Below are positions 17,364 to 25,675 of a stretch of DNA of 64,000 nucleotides, piece by piece; positions within the stretch are counted from its first letter, which is position 1, and every line of letters begins with the position of its first letter. The stretch is from Mycobacterium asiaticum (GTDB lineage Bacteria > Actinomycetota > Actinomycetes > Mycobacteriales > Mycobacteriaceae). The position numbers and the translations under genes are program-made. A model generated the notes under the pieces. The model worked only from the letters and a program-made list of their open reading frames with translations. It was not told the DNA's origin and ran no database searches. The stretch spans positions 19,727 through 83,726 of the forward strand of contig NZ_LZMH01000036.1 of NCBI RefSeq assembly GCF_001673635.1, read 5' to 3'.

Positions 17364-18455
17364 CTACGCGACGCCCTTCTGGCGCAAGAGCGGCAGCACC
17401 CCCTCGGCGAACCAGTAGGCCTCTTCCAGATGCGGATAACCCGACAGGATGAACTCGTCGAAGCCCAGCGAGTGGTACTCCACGATCAGGTTGGCGACCT
17501 CTTCGTGGCTGCCCACCAACGCCGTTCCCGCGCCCCCGCGAACCAACCCCACCCCCGCCCAGAGGTTGGGGTAGATCTCCAACTGGTCGAGGCGCCCGCC
17601 ATGCAACGCGGTCATCCGGCGCTGCCCCTCGGACTGCGAGCGCGCATGAATTTCGGTGGCACTGGCGATCTGCTCGGCAGTGAGTTCGTTGACGAGCTCG
17701 TCGGCCACCGCCCAGGCGGCCTCCGATGTCGCACGGCTGATGGTGTGCAGCCGGATTCCGAACCGCATGCTGCGGCCGCGGGCTTCGGCCAGCCCCCTTA
17801 CTTTGGCGATCTTGTCCGCCGCCACCTGCGGTGGTTCTCCCCAGGTCAGATAGACGTCGACGAATTCAGCGGCGATGTCCAGCGCCGGCGGTGAAGAACC
17901 ACCAAAGTAGATCTGCGGCAAAGGATCCGGCGGCGCCGATACGCGCGCGTCCTCAAGCCGGTAGTACTTGCCGTCAAAGTCGACGGCTTCCTGCCGCCAG
18001 ATCGAGTTAACGATCTGCAGGAATTCGCCGGTGCGGTCATAGCGTTCGTCGTGGCTCAGCCAGTCGCCGAAGCGGCGCTGCTCGGAGTCATCGCCGCCGC
18101 TGACGACGTTGAGCAGAACCCGTCCTTCGGAGAACCGCTGCAGAGTGGCGGTCTGCTGCGCCGCGAGCGTCGGCGGCACCAGGCCGGGGCGGAACGCCAC
18201 CAGGAATTTCAACCGCTCGGTCTCGGCGAGCAGCGCGGCCGCCGTCAACCACGCGTCCTCACACCAGGTGCCCGTCGGTGTCAACACCCCTTCGAAGCCC
18301 AGCCGGTCTGCGGCCCGGGCGATTTCGGCCAGGTACCGTCGGCTGGGCTTGCGATGGCCCGCCGAGATCGCGTGATGCGACGACGTGTGGGATCCCCCGA
18401 CAATCGACCGGCTATCACCGGTAGTCGGGAGGAACCAGAAGAATTTTGCCGGCAT
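17364..18455 (-). CDS. ssuD: FMNH2-dependent alkanesulfonate monooxygenase
   Basis: Protein of 363 residues of the bacterial luciferase-like superfamily. It cleaves the C-S bond of alkanesulfonates, giving aldehyde and sulfite. The SsuD signature TPTGTWCEDAW is present, with Cys65 equivalent to the conserved active-site-region cysteine of E. coli SsuD. The SsuD-specific LNVVSGGD and DERYDRTGEFL segments are also visible. It needs a separate FMN reductase, which is not in the window. It is the last gene of the ssuCBAD unit, 15 bp after ssuA. Substrate range (alkanesulfonate versus other sulfonates) cannot be read from sequence. Confidence 0.9.
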   Translation of the reverse strand: MPAKFFWFLPTTGDSRSIVGGSHTSSHHAISAGHRKPSRRYLAEIARAADRLGFEGVLTPTGTWCEDAWLTAAALLAETERLKFLVAFRPGLVPPTLAAQQTATLQRFSEGRVLLNVVSGGDDSEQRRFGDWLSHDERYDRTGEFLQIVNSIWRQEAVDFDGKYYRLEDARVSAPPDPLPQIYFGGSSPPALDIAAEFVDVYLTWGEPPQVAADKIAKVRGLAEARGRSMRFGIRLHTISRATSEAAWAVADELVNELTAEQIASATEIHARSQSEGQRRMTALHGGRLDQLEIYPNLWAGVGLVRGGAGTALVGSHEEVANLIVEYHSLGFDEFILSGYPHLEEAYWFAEGVLPLLRQKGVA

Positions 18456-18470
18456 GGCTCCCCCTTCGTG

Positions 18471-19487
18471 TTAGCTGATCAGGTTCGGGCGCAGCGCGTC
18501 GTTGAAGCGCCTGTCCACCCAGTTGACGAATTTGGGTGACGATTGGATCTGTTGTGAGGCCGCGAACAAATCGGCAAGCCGCTGTTCTGAATTGATCACA
18601 TCGTCGCCGAGCTCGGTAGGCAGTCGCAGGCTCCGATTCGCCGCAACCGCCGCGGTTTCTGGATCCAATCCGACTGCGGTGGCGTAATACTGACCCCACT
18701 CCTGGGGATGCCCCTTCGCCCAATGAGCGGCTCGTGCGAAACGCACCAGGAGGTCAGACAGTGCGGTGTTGCGTTTGGGGTCGGCAAGTGCCTGATCCGA
18801 CGCCACGCCCACATAGTCGCCGTTGGTGACCCCGGTGGCTTCGGCGATGCTGCGCACCGGGATCTGCCGCTCGGCCTGCGCCGTGAAGGGGTCCCATATC
18901 GCCCACGCATCGGCCTGATGCTGCTTGAATGCCGACAACGCGTCCGCGGGTTGCAAGAACACCAGCTTGATGTCGGACGGTTTCAGCCCGACCTTGTCGA
19001 GCTGTGCCAGCAGGTTGGCATGCGAGGAACTGCCTTTGCCGACCGCGACGGCCTTGCCGCGCAGGTCAGCAACCGAGGTGATCGGTGAATCAGCATGCAC
19101 TAGAATGCGATTGCCCGGCCCACCACCGGCATACGCGGACACCACCTTGATCTTTGCGTTGCTGGCCGCCCCGAAGATCGGCGGCGTATTGCCCATGATC
19201 GCGAAGTCGATCTTGCCCGCCGTGGCCGCTTCGACCTGAGGCGGGCCCGAGGTGAATGTGGAGAAAGCGACGCGGTATGGCAGGTTCTCGAGTTGCCCTG
19301 CCGCGCGCAGCAGCGCCTCGGTCCCGCCCTTCTGGTCGCCGATTTGCAACGTGAGACCGGCCAGCTCGGCCAGCGGAACTGCGGCGGGTGCGGCTTGTGG
19401 TCCCGAAGTCCCGGCCCGCGCGACACATCCGGCCGTTGCGAGAGCCACGACCGCAAATAGCGCAAAGATAGTTCGGCGCACGCTCAA
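18471..19487 (-). CDS. ssuA: Sulfonate ABC transporter substrate-binding lipoprotein
   Basis: Protein of 338 residues. The signal sequence ends in lipobox LATAGC (Cys21), so it is exported and lipid-anchored. The body is an SsuA/NMT1-type periplasmic binding protein: IGDQKGGTEALLRAAG, DFAIMGNTPPIFGAA and WAIWDPFTAQAE are typical. The TTG start overlaps the ssuB stop (TTGA), giving translational coupling; a GTG two codons downstream is an alternative. It delivers sulfonate to the SsuBC transporter encoded upstream. Confidence 0.9.
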   Translation of the reverse strand: MSVRRTIFALFAVVALATAGCVARAGTSGPQAAPAAVPLAELAGLTLQIGDQKGGTEALLRAAGQLENLPYRVAFSTFTSGPPQVEAATAGKIDFAIMGNTPPIFGAASNAKIKVVSAYAGGGPGNRILVHADSPITSVADLRGKAVAVGKGSSSHANLLAQLDKVGLKPSDIKLVFLQPADALSAFKQHQADAWAIWDPFTAQAERQIPVRSIAEATGVTNGDYVGVASDQALADPKRNTALSDLLVRFARAAHWAKGHPQEWGQYYATAVGLDPETAAVAANRSLRLPTELGDDVINSEQRLADLFAASQQIQSSPKFVNWVDRRFNDALRPNLIS

Positions 19488-20239
19488 TGCCGCACCCCGA
19501 GCCGATCGAGCAGTTCGGCGCGGTACCGCTCGGTGTGTGCGCCCACGTCGCCGGCCGAGCGACGTGGCTCGTGGATCGTCAGTGTGTGCACGATCCGTCC
19601 GTCGTCGCAGACCAGTACGCGATCGGCCAGGGCGACCGCCTCATCGACGTCGTGAGTTACCAGCAACACACCGAACCCGTGCTGTCGCCACAGATCCAAC
19701 AACAGATCGCGCATCGTCAACCGGGTCAAAGCGTCCAGCGCCCCGAACGGTTCATCGAGCAGCAGCAACTGCGGCTCGGCCACCAACGCCCGGGCAAGTG
19801 AAACCCGTTGTGCCTGACCGCCTGACAGCGTCAGCGGCCAGGCGCCGGCACGGTCGGCCAGACCGACGTCGGCCAGCGCCCGGTCCGCGCGCTCCCGGAT
19901 CTGAGTCTTGGGCAACCGACTGCGGGTCAGGCCGTAGCCGACATTGGTGCGCACGTCGCGCCACGGGAACAGGCGTGGCTCCTGAAAGGCCAACGCCGGC
20001 GCACCGGCCACCACGCGCTCGCCGCTGTGGTCGTCGGACAAGCCGGCAAGCACCCGCAGCAGCGTCGACTTGCCCGAGCCGCTGCGCCCCACCAGCGCGA
20101 CGATCTCGCCGGTGCGCACCTGCAACGAAACCTCGACCAGCACATGGCGTTGGCCGTACCACTTGTCGACGTTACGGAGTTCTCCGGCGATCGCCACGCG
20201 GGCACCCTGACCGGTGGTGGGTTCTGCTGTGATGGTCAC
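19484..20239 (-). CDS. ssuB: Sulfonate ABC transporter ATP-binding protein
   Basis: Protein of 251 residues. Walker A GRSGSGKS, Q-loop region AFQEPRLFPWRDV, signature LSGGQAQRVSLARAL and Walker B LLLLDEPFGALD, then the switch histidine in LLVTHDVDEA. EPRLFPW is typical of the SsuB/TauB group. The GTG start is 10 bp after ssuC. It energises sulfonate uptake through SsuC. Confidence 0.92.
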   Translation of the reverse strand: MTITAEPTTGQGARVAIAGELRNVDKWYGQRHVLVEVSLQVRTGEIVALVGRSGSGKSTLLRVLAGLSDDHSGERVVAGAPALAFQEPRLFPWRDVRTNVGYGLTRSRLPKTQIRERADRALADVGLADRAGAWPLTLSGGQAQRVSLARALVAEPQLLLLDEPFGALDALTRLTMRDLLLDLWRQHGFGVLLVTHDVDEAVALADRVLVCDDGRIVHTLTIHEPRRSAGDVGAHTERYRAELLDRLGVRH

Positions 20240-20249
20240 CTATGGCCTT

Positions 20250-21077
20250 TCATTGTCGGTACCGCAGCGCGCGACGCTCGACGAGGCGGACGAGCGCGTC
20301 GGTCGCGATGCCCAGCAACGCATAGACGGTCAGGCCGAAGATGATGATGTCAATGCGCAGAAAGTCGCGTGCATTGTTGATCAGGAAACCGATTCCCTTG
20401 TCGGCGTTGACCTGTTCGGCCACGATCAGCGTCAGCCAGGCAATGGCCAGCGACTGCCGGAAGCCGACCAGTACCTGCGGTGCGGCGCTCGGGACGATGA
20501 TCCGGGTGAACCGCTGCCAGAACGAAAAGCCCAGCACCTGAGCGGTTTCGAACAGTTTCGGATCGACCTGGCGGATCGCCGAGAAACTGTTGAGATACAG
20601 CGGGAACGTCACCCCCAGCGCCACCAGCAACACTTTCGGCAGCTCGCCAATCCCGAACCACACGATGAACAGCGGGATCAGACCCAGATGCGGCAGCGCC
20701 CGGATCATCTGCATCGGCGGGTCGACCGTCGCCTCGAACCAGCGCGACAGCCCTACCGCGGAACCGAGTACCAATCCCACGATCCCGCCCAGTGCCAACC
20801 CCTCGATGACCCGCAAACCCGACACCTGCAACGCGTCGAAGAGTTGGCCGTTGTGGATCAGTTCCAGACCCGCATCAGCGATGAGCGAGGGAGCAGGCAG
20901 CACCGACTCCGGGATAACCTCGACAGCGCTCCCCAGCTGCCATATCCCAAGGGACAGCAACGGCGAAGCCCAGCGCAGGATGTCCCATTTGCGGCGCGCC
21001 CAACGGCCGGCCGGGCTGACTCCCGTGGTGCCGGCGACCCTATTCGGGGCAGCAACGAGCGCGGTGGCAATGCTCAC
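20250..21077 (-). CDS. ssuC: Sulfonate ABC transporter permease
   Basis: Protein of 275 residues with about six membrane helices and a BPD-transport permease core. The EAA-like loop LGFSFWQRFTRIIVPSAAPQ couples to the ATPase. VLPAPSLI near the N-terminus is common to SsuC/TauC proteins. The GTG start at 21077 begins the ssuCBAD transcription unit; the 234-bp upstream region should hold its promoter, but I see no clear boxes. The order C-B-A-D differs from E. coli ssuEADCB, and an ssuE-like flavin reductase is missing. Confidence 0.9.
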   Translation of the reverse strand: MSIATALVAAPNRVAGTTGVSPAGRWARRKWDILRWASPLLSLGIWQLGSAVEVIPESVLPAPSLIADAGLELIHNGQLFDALQVSGLRVIEGLALGGIVGLVLGSAVGLSRWFEATVDPPMQMIRALPHLGLIPLFIVWFGIGELPKVLLVALGVTFPLYLNSFSAIRQVDPKLFETAQVLGFSFWQRFTRIIVPSAAPQVLVGFRQSLAIAWLTLIVAEQVNADKGIGFLINNARDFLRIDIIIFGLTVYALLGIATDALVRLVERRALRYRQ

Positions 21078-21311
21078 CGGGCAGACACTAAAGCGCTATC
21101 AGCCGGTGCCGTAAGGGTTTTCCTCTGCGTGACGACAAACGCCACTCCGGGGGTGCGGACGTCGAATCCGGCGAGCTCTGGGTGACGCAGAACGTCGTGG
21201 TGTGCTTGGGGCGACCAGGGAAAAACTCGGGCAGACCGTCCTTGCCCGGGTACCAGCCCGCCGCAGCCGGTGATCCAGATGGTCTGCGGCGTGCCGGCTT
21301 CATATCCTCGA

Positions 21312-21695
21312 TCAGCAGGCGACTTGCCGGACGCCGAAGACCCGTTCCATTAGGGCTGCGTCACCGAAGGTCCGGACGTTGACCACCCTGCCGTCCTGGA
21401 ACTGGTAGACGTCGGCTTGCCGGGCAACATTTGCGCCGAAACGCAATTCGGTCAGCACGATGACCGACTCGCCGTCGGTGAAAAACCGCTTCGGCTCGAT
21501 GCCGGTGAGCTTCGCTGCGACCCGCTGCAGCAGTTCGACGACCGCGGCCCGGCCACCGTACGTCCCGCTGATTGAACTCTCGCCGTTGACATTCCACTCC
21601 ACCGAGCCGTCGAAGATACTCAACACCGAATCCAGGTCACCGGCGCTCAATGCGTGGTAGGCCTGCTCCACGGTGTGGAGGTTCTCCAACGTCAT
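21312..21695 (-). CDS. SnoaL/NTF2-like protein
   Basis: Protein of 127 residues with the cone-shaped SnoaL-like fold: NLHTVEQAYHALSAGDLDSV, then VEWNVNG and a GGRAAVVELLQRVAAKL helix. Members act as isomerases, cyclases, hydrolases or ligand-binding proteins on polyketide- or steroid-like compounds. The start overlaps the stop of the flavoprotein gene (ATGA at 21695-21692), so the pair likely acts together on one substrate. The specific reaction is unknown. Confidence 0.8.
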   Translation of the reverse strand: MTLENLHTVEQAYHALSAGDLDSVLSIFDGSVEWNVNGESSISGTYGGRAAVVELLQRVAAKLTGIEPKRFFTDGESVIVLTELRFGANVARQADVYQFQDGRVVNVRTFGDAALMERVFGVRQVAC

Positions 21696-23083
21696 GCGCT
21701 TGCGACCAAGCGTCCGTCGGACCCCTCGTGGACGGAGTGCCCGCCCGCCCGGCGGTGCTGTGCGCGCAGAATGCGGAGCAGAATTGGGGGGCGCAATAAC
21801 CGGAGCGGCGAGTCCAGCATTCCGACGACGCGCATGAACTGCCCCGCGACGACCGGGTCCGTCTCACTGGCGATCATCACCGGCTCGAGACACGCATTGC
21901 TGATCCGGATCGACACCGGTCGCGGCCCAGGGACTTCCGGCAAAGCCAGGTCCGAGGCGACGGCGGTCTGCCACGCCACCCGCACATGCTTCGCTGCCAG
22001 CCGGGTAAAGCGGCGCGTCAGCCCGCTCCCCCCGTGGCGCAGACAATCGCGCAGCACGGTCGCCTCGATGGCCGCGATCGTCATGCCCTGCCCGTAGATC
22101 GGGTTGAAGCTGCACACCGCATCGCCGACGACCAGCAAACCCTCCGGTAACCGGTGCAGTTTGTCGTAACGACGCCAGCGGTTGGATGGGACGCGATGGT
22201 GCACGACGTCGCCGATCGGCTCGGCGGCGCGAATCGCCTCGACCACCCGGCGTGGCGCCAATTCCGCTGCATAGTCGAGTATTTCGGCATGATCGCGGGG
22301 CGGAACCACCCCCGCCATGGTGCCGGCGCCGACCATATACGTGTCGTCCTCGTACCCGATCATGGCGAACATCCTTGGCCGTCCCGGCGCCGGGAAACGG
22401 GCAATCATGTGCTCCTTGATCACCCCGGCGGGGATGCGCAGCAGCTGGCACGCGTAGGCCAACTGAACCACCACTTCGTCTTCTCGCGGCCGGTCATAGC
22501 CGAGTTCTTCGAGGAAGACCGGGGTCCGGGAACCGCGGCCGGTGGCGTCGACCACGACATCGGCGGTCAGTGTCTCGGTACTATCGTCGGCGCGGTTTAC
22601 CACCCGCACACCCGTTACCCGGCGACGATCCGGCGTGGCGGTCAGGCCCACGACGTCCTGGCCCTCCCGGAACGTTACGTCGGCAATTGACCGAACACGT
22701 TGCCGCACCGCGTATTCCAGCATCGGACGGCTCGGGGACAAGATCCGCGGCGCGTCCACCGAGCGCCCCTCTCGCACCAGCTGGTGTCCACCGAACGACC
22801 AGTCGAGTTTGGCAAGGTCACCGTCATCCCACCGGCTGACGCCGCGAACTAGCAGGTCGTCGCTGAAGCCGGGGAACAGCTCGTCGAGAACCTGGACCAG
22901 CCGCGCGAGGCAGGAATGAATCAGCCTGCCCTGGGGGACGCCGCGCCGGTTCACGGGTTCCGTCGGCAGGACATCTCGCTCGACAACCGTCACCCGGCGG
23001 TAGAACTCGGACAGGACGCGAGCCGCCAACAACCCGCCCATACTGGCACCCAGCACCACCGCATGATCTCCGCGTTGCTCCAT
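21692..23083 (-). CDS. FAD-dependent monooxygenase/geranylgeranyl-reductase-like protein
   Basis: Protein of 463 residues. The N-terminal dinucleotide fold is VVLGASMGGLLAARVL ending in VVERD. A central VVDATGRGSRTPVFLEELGY and a second FAD motif GLLVVGDAVCSFNPIYGQGM mark a group A flavin monooxygenase or squalene-epoxidase-like family. I chose the ATG at 23083 because MEQRGDHAVVLGAS directly precedes the fold; the frame is open 32 codons further. It is coupled to the SnoaL-like gene. The substrate is probably a lipid, polyketide or terpenoid, but this is inference. Confidence 0.85.
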   Translation of the reverse strand: MEQRGDHAVVLGASMGGLLAARVLSEFYRRVTVVERDVLPTEPVNRRGVPQGRLIHSCLARLVQVLDELFPGFSDDLLVRGVSRWDDGDLAKLDWSFGGHQLVREGRSVDAPRILSPSRPMLEYAVRQRVRSIADVTFREGQDVVGLTATPDRRRVTGVRVVNRADDSTETLTADVVVDATGRGSRTPVFLEELGYDRPREDEVVVQLAYACQLLRIPAGVIKEHMIARFPAPGRPRMFAMIGYEDDTYMVGAGTMAGVVPPRDHAEILDYAAELAPRRVVEAIRAAEPIGDVVHHRVPSNRWRRYDKLHRLPEGLLVVGDAVCSFNPIYGQGMTIAAIEATVLRDCLRHGGSGLTRRFTRLAAKHVRVAWQTAVASDLALPEVPGPRPVSIRISNACLEPVMIASETDPVVAGQFMRVVGMLDSPLRLLRPPILLRILRAQHRRAGGHSVHEGSDGRLVASA

Positions 23084-23213
23084 TGCACACTCCTGGCCGC
23101 TCGAATAGGACTGTTCGAAGTCTCCGGTCAAGCGAAGCGGTGTGCCTAAGTAGTGGCGTACTGCACTTCGGTTTCGCACGCTACTAATGCAGCGCGCCGC
23201 CCGATGTTGCCGG

Positions 23214-23882
23214 TCAGCGACCGATCAGTGCCGCGATCCGCGCGGCGACCTCGGCGGCGACCCGCTGGGCCGCTGCCCCGGTCCCGGGTACGTAGCGATC
23301 GGCGGCGGCGTCGTAATCGGCGCCGGCGATCGTCCCGTGGTCGGCGTCCAGTTCCGCCAGTTGCACCGGCCATCCGCGCTGTTCGAGGGCCGCGGCGAAG
23401 TCCCGGCTGGCGCTCACCGGGACCACATCATCGGCCAGGCCGTGCAGCAAGGTGAACGGCGCCCCGACGTGCTCGGACCGCAGCATGTCGGTGACCGGGC
23501 GGCCCGAGATCGGATCCGGCGCCATGAAGGCGCCCGCCAGGCACACCGTATGCGCCAGTTGAACTTTCAGATTGTCGGCGTCGAAGGTGACCCCCGCCGC
23601 GGCCGCGGCCCCCATTGACCACCCGACCAGCACGATGGGACCGTCAGTTCGCCCGCGGGCGAACTCCAGCGAACCCAGCAGGTCCGCCCGTCCGCCGTCG
23701 TCGGCATGGGAGTTCCAATCCGGGGCCACCACGGCGGCGCCGTGCCCGGCCAGCAGCCCCGCAAGTGGCCGGACGGCGGCGCGGGCATCGGTCTGCATGC
23801 CGTGCCACAGCAGAATCGTGGGCTGGTCGGGGCCGCCGAAGACGTCGGCCGAGCGTCCCGGGGCGTACTCCACCGTCTCCAT
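23214..23882 (-). CDS. Alpha/beta hydrolase (dienelactone-hydrolase-like)
   Basis: Protein of 222 residues. The nucleophile elbow is GWSMGAAAAAG (Ser), with LLHGLADDVVPVSAS carrying the acidic residue and DADHGTI the catalytic His. ILLWHGMQTDARAAV gives the oxyanion loop. I chose the ATG at 23882 because METVEYAPG precedes the first strand. It is divergent from cobG, with 65 bp between the starts. The substrate is unknown. It may be unrelated to cobalamin synthesis despite its position. Confidence 0.8.
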   Translation of the reverse strand: METVEYAPGRSADVFGGPDQPTILLWHGMQTDARAAVRPLAGLLAGHGAAVVAPDWNSHADDGGRADLLGSLEFARGRTDGPIVLVGWSMGAAAAAGVTFDADNLKVQLAHTVCLAGAFMAPDPISGRPVTDMLRSEHVGAPFTLLHGLADDVVPVSASRDFAAALEQRGWPVQLAELDADHGTIAGADYDAAADRYVPGTGAAAQRVAAEVAARIAALIGR

Positions 23883-23947
23883 GCCCCCGGTGTGCCCCCG
23901 TCGGCGGGGATCCAATCACCTCCGGCGCCACCCCGTACCGTGGATGG

Positions 23948-25039
23948 GTGTCCAGGACCCGCGATTCCGACGCTTGCCCCGGTGCGCTGCAGGTGCATCA
24001 GGCCGCGGACGGTGCCCTAGTGCGGGTGCGGTTGCCTGGCGGCAGGATCAGCGCCGCCCAGTTGGCCACGTTGGCCGGGGTGGCACAGGAATTAGGCTCG
24101 GCGACGCTGGAGCTGACCGCACGCGGCAACGTGCAGTTGCGGGCGATCAGGGATGTCACCGCGGTCGCCGAAGCGGTCGCGGCAGCCGGGTTGTTGCCGT
24201 CGGCGACGCACGAACGCGTTCGCAACATCGTCGCGTCGCCGCTGTCGGGCCGGGTCGGCGGCAACGCGGACGTGCGGCCGTGGATCACCGAGCTGGACGC
24301 GGCGATCCGCGCCGAACCCCGCCTCGCCGACTTGGGCGGGCGGTTCTTCTTCAGCCTGGACGACGGCCGAGGCGATGTATCGGGCCTGTGCGCCGACGCC
24401 GGCGTGCACGTGGGCCCGGACGGCCCGACGCTACTGCTGGCCGGCCGCGACACCGGCGTGCGACCCAGCGACGTCACCGCGGCCCTGGTCGATGTTGCAG
24501 TGCGGTTCCTTGAGACTCGCGAAAAGGCTTGGCGGATAACGGAACTGGCAAATCCAGCCGAATTGTTGCCCGGCGTGGAGCTCGGCGCCGCGTTCATGCC
24601 GGCCCAAAAACCGCCGATCGGCTGGATCACCCAGGACGACGGCAGGGTGACCCTGGGCGCCGCGGTGCCGCTGGGCGTGTTGCCCGCCCGGGACGCGGAG
24701 TTCCTTGCGGCGATCGAGGCGCCCGTGCTGTTCACGCCGTGGCGCACGGTGCTGGTGTGCGACCTCACCGAAGAGGTGGCCGACGTCGCCCTGCGGGTGC
24801 TGGCGCCGCTGGGTCTGGTGTTCGACGAGAACTCGCCCTGGCTGACGGTGAGCGCATGCACCGGCAGCCCCGGCTGCGCGCGCTCGCTTGCCGACGTGCG
24901 CGCCGATGCTGAGGCCGCGCTGGACCCGGCGTACCCGGTGCACCGGCACTTTGTCGGTTGCGAACGCGCGTGCGGTAGCCCGCTGCACGGAGAAGTGCTG
25001 ATCGCTACCGGGACGGGCTACCAGGTACGCAGGTCTTAA
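23948..25039 (+). CDS. cobG: Precorrin-3B synthase
   Basis: Protein of 363 residues, the same length as M. tuberculosis Rv2064. It is a nitrite/sulfite-reductase-like Fe-S protein that uses O2 to convert precorrin-3A to precorrin-3B. The [4Fe-4S] ligands are visible as ACTGSPGC (C-x5-C) and CERAC (C-x3-C) near the C-terminus. I chose the GTG at 23948 because VSRTRDSDACPGALQ aligns with the Rv2064 N-terminus; the frame is open far upstream without family similarity. It leads the cobG-cobH-cobIJ unit; the gap to cobH is 9 bp. Confidence 0.93.
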   Translation: MSRTRDSDACPGALQVHQAADGALVRVRLPGGRISAAQLATLAGVAQELGSATLELTARGNVQLRAIRDVTAVAEAVAAAGLLPSATHERVRNIVASPLSGRVGGNADVRPWITELDAAIRAEPRLADLGGRFFFSLDDGRGDVSGLCADAGVHVGPDGPTLLLAGRDTGVRPSDVTAALVDVAVRFLETREKAWRITELANPAELLPGVELGAAFMPAQKPPIGWITQDDGRVTLGAAVPLGVLPARDAEFLAAIEAPVLFTPWRTVLVCDLTEEVADVALRVLAPLGLVFDENSPWLTVSACTGSPGCARSLADVRADAEAALDPAYPVHRHFVGCERACGSPLHGEVLIATGTGYQVRRS

Positions 25040-25048
25040 GGTGGGCGG

Positions 25049-25675
25049 GTGCTCGACTACATTCGCGACGCTGCGGAGATCTACCGGCAGTCGTTCGCGA
25101 CGATCCGCGCCGAAGCCGACCTGACGCGCTTTCCCGCTGACGTCGAGCGCGTGGTGGTCCGGCTGATTCACACCTGCGGTCAGGTCGACGTCGCCGAGCA
25201 TGTGGCCTTCACCGACGACGTCGTGGCCCGGGCTGGCGCCGCCCTGCGCGCGGGCGCACCCGTGTTGTGCGATTCGTCCATGGTGGCGGCCGGCATCACC
25301 GCCGCGCGGCTACCGGCCGGCAATGAGGTGGTGTCGCTGGTCGCCGACCCGCGCGCGGCCGACCAGGCCGCCACCCGCCAGACCACCAGGTCGGCGGCCG
25401 GCGTCGAGTTGTGGGCCGACCGCCTGGGTGACGCCGTCGTGGCCGTCGGGAACGCGCCCACCGCGCTGTTCCGACTGCTGGAACTGATCGACGAGGGCGC
25501 GCCCACGCCGGCGGCGGTGCTGGGCGGGCCGGTCGGATTCGTGGGTTCGGCGCAGTCCAAGCAGGAGCTGGTGGCACGCCCGCGCGGCATGTCCTACCTC
25601 GTGGTGCAGGGGCGCCGGGGTGGCAGCGCCATGGCCGCCGCCGCTGTCAACGCGATAGCGACCGAGCGCGAATGA
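25049..25675 (+). CDS. cobH: Precorrin-8X methylmutase
   Basis: Protein of 208 residues. It moves the C11 methyl group to C12 to give hydrogenobyrinic acid. His41 in LIHTCGQ is the conserved catalytic histidine, and [13 protein letters not shown] near the C-terminus is family-typical. The GTG start is 9 bp after cobG. The stop overlaps the cobIJ ATG (ATGA). Matches Rv2065. Confidence 0.94.
   Translation: MLDYIRDAAEIYRQSFATIRAEADLTRFPADVERVVVRLIHTCGQVDVAEHVAFTDDVVARAGAALRAGAPVLCDSSMVAAGITAARLPAGNEVVSLVADPRAADQAATRQTTRSAAGVELWADRLGDAVVAVGNAPTALFRLLELIDEGAPTPAAVLGGPVGFVGSAQSKQELVARPRGMSYLVVQGRRGGSAMAAAAVNAIATERE

Noticed and set aside
21088..21303. 71-codon minus-strand frame upstream of ssuC containing GWYPGKDGLPEFFPG
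   Set aside because: It faintly recalls a DUF2510-like motif but lacks the conserved aromatic end and a good ribosome site; more likely part of the ssu promoter region.
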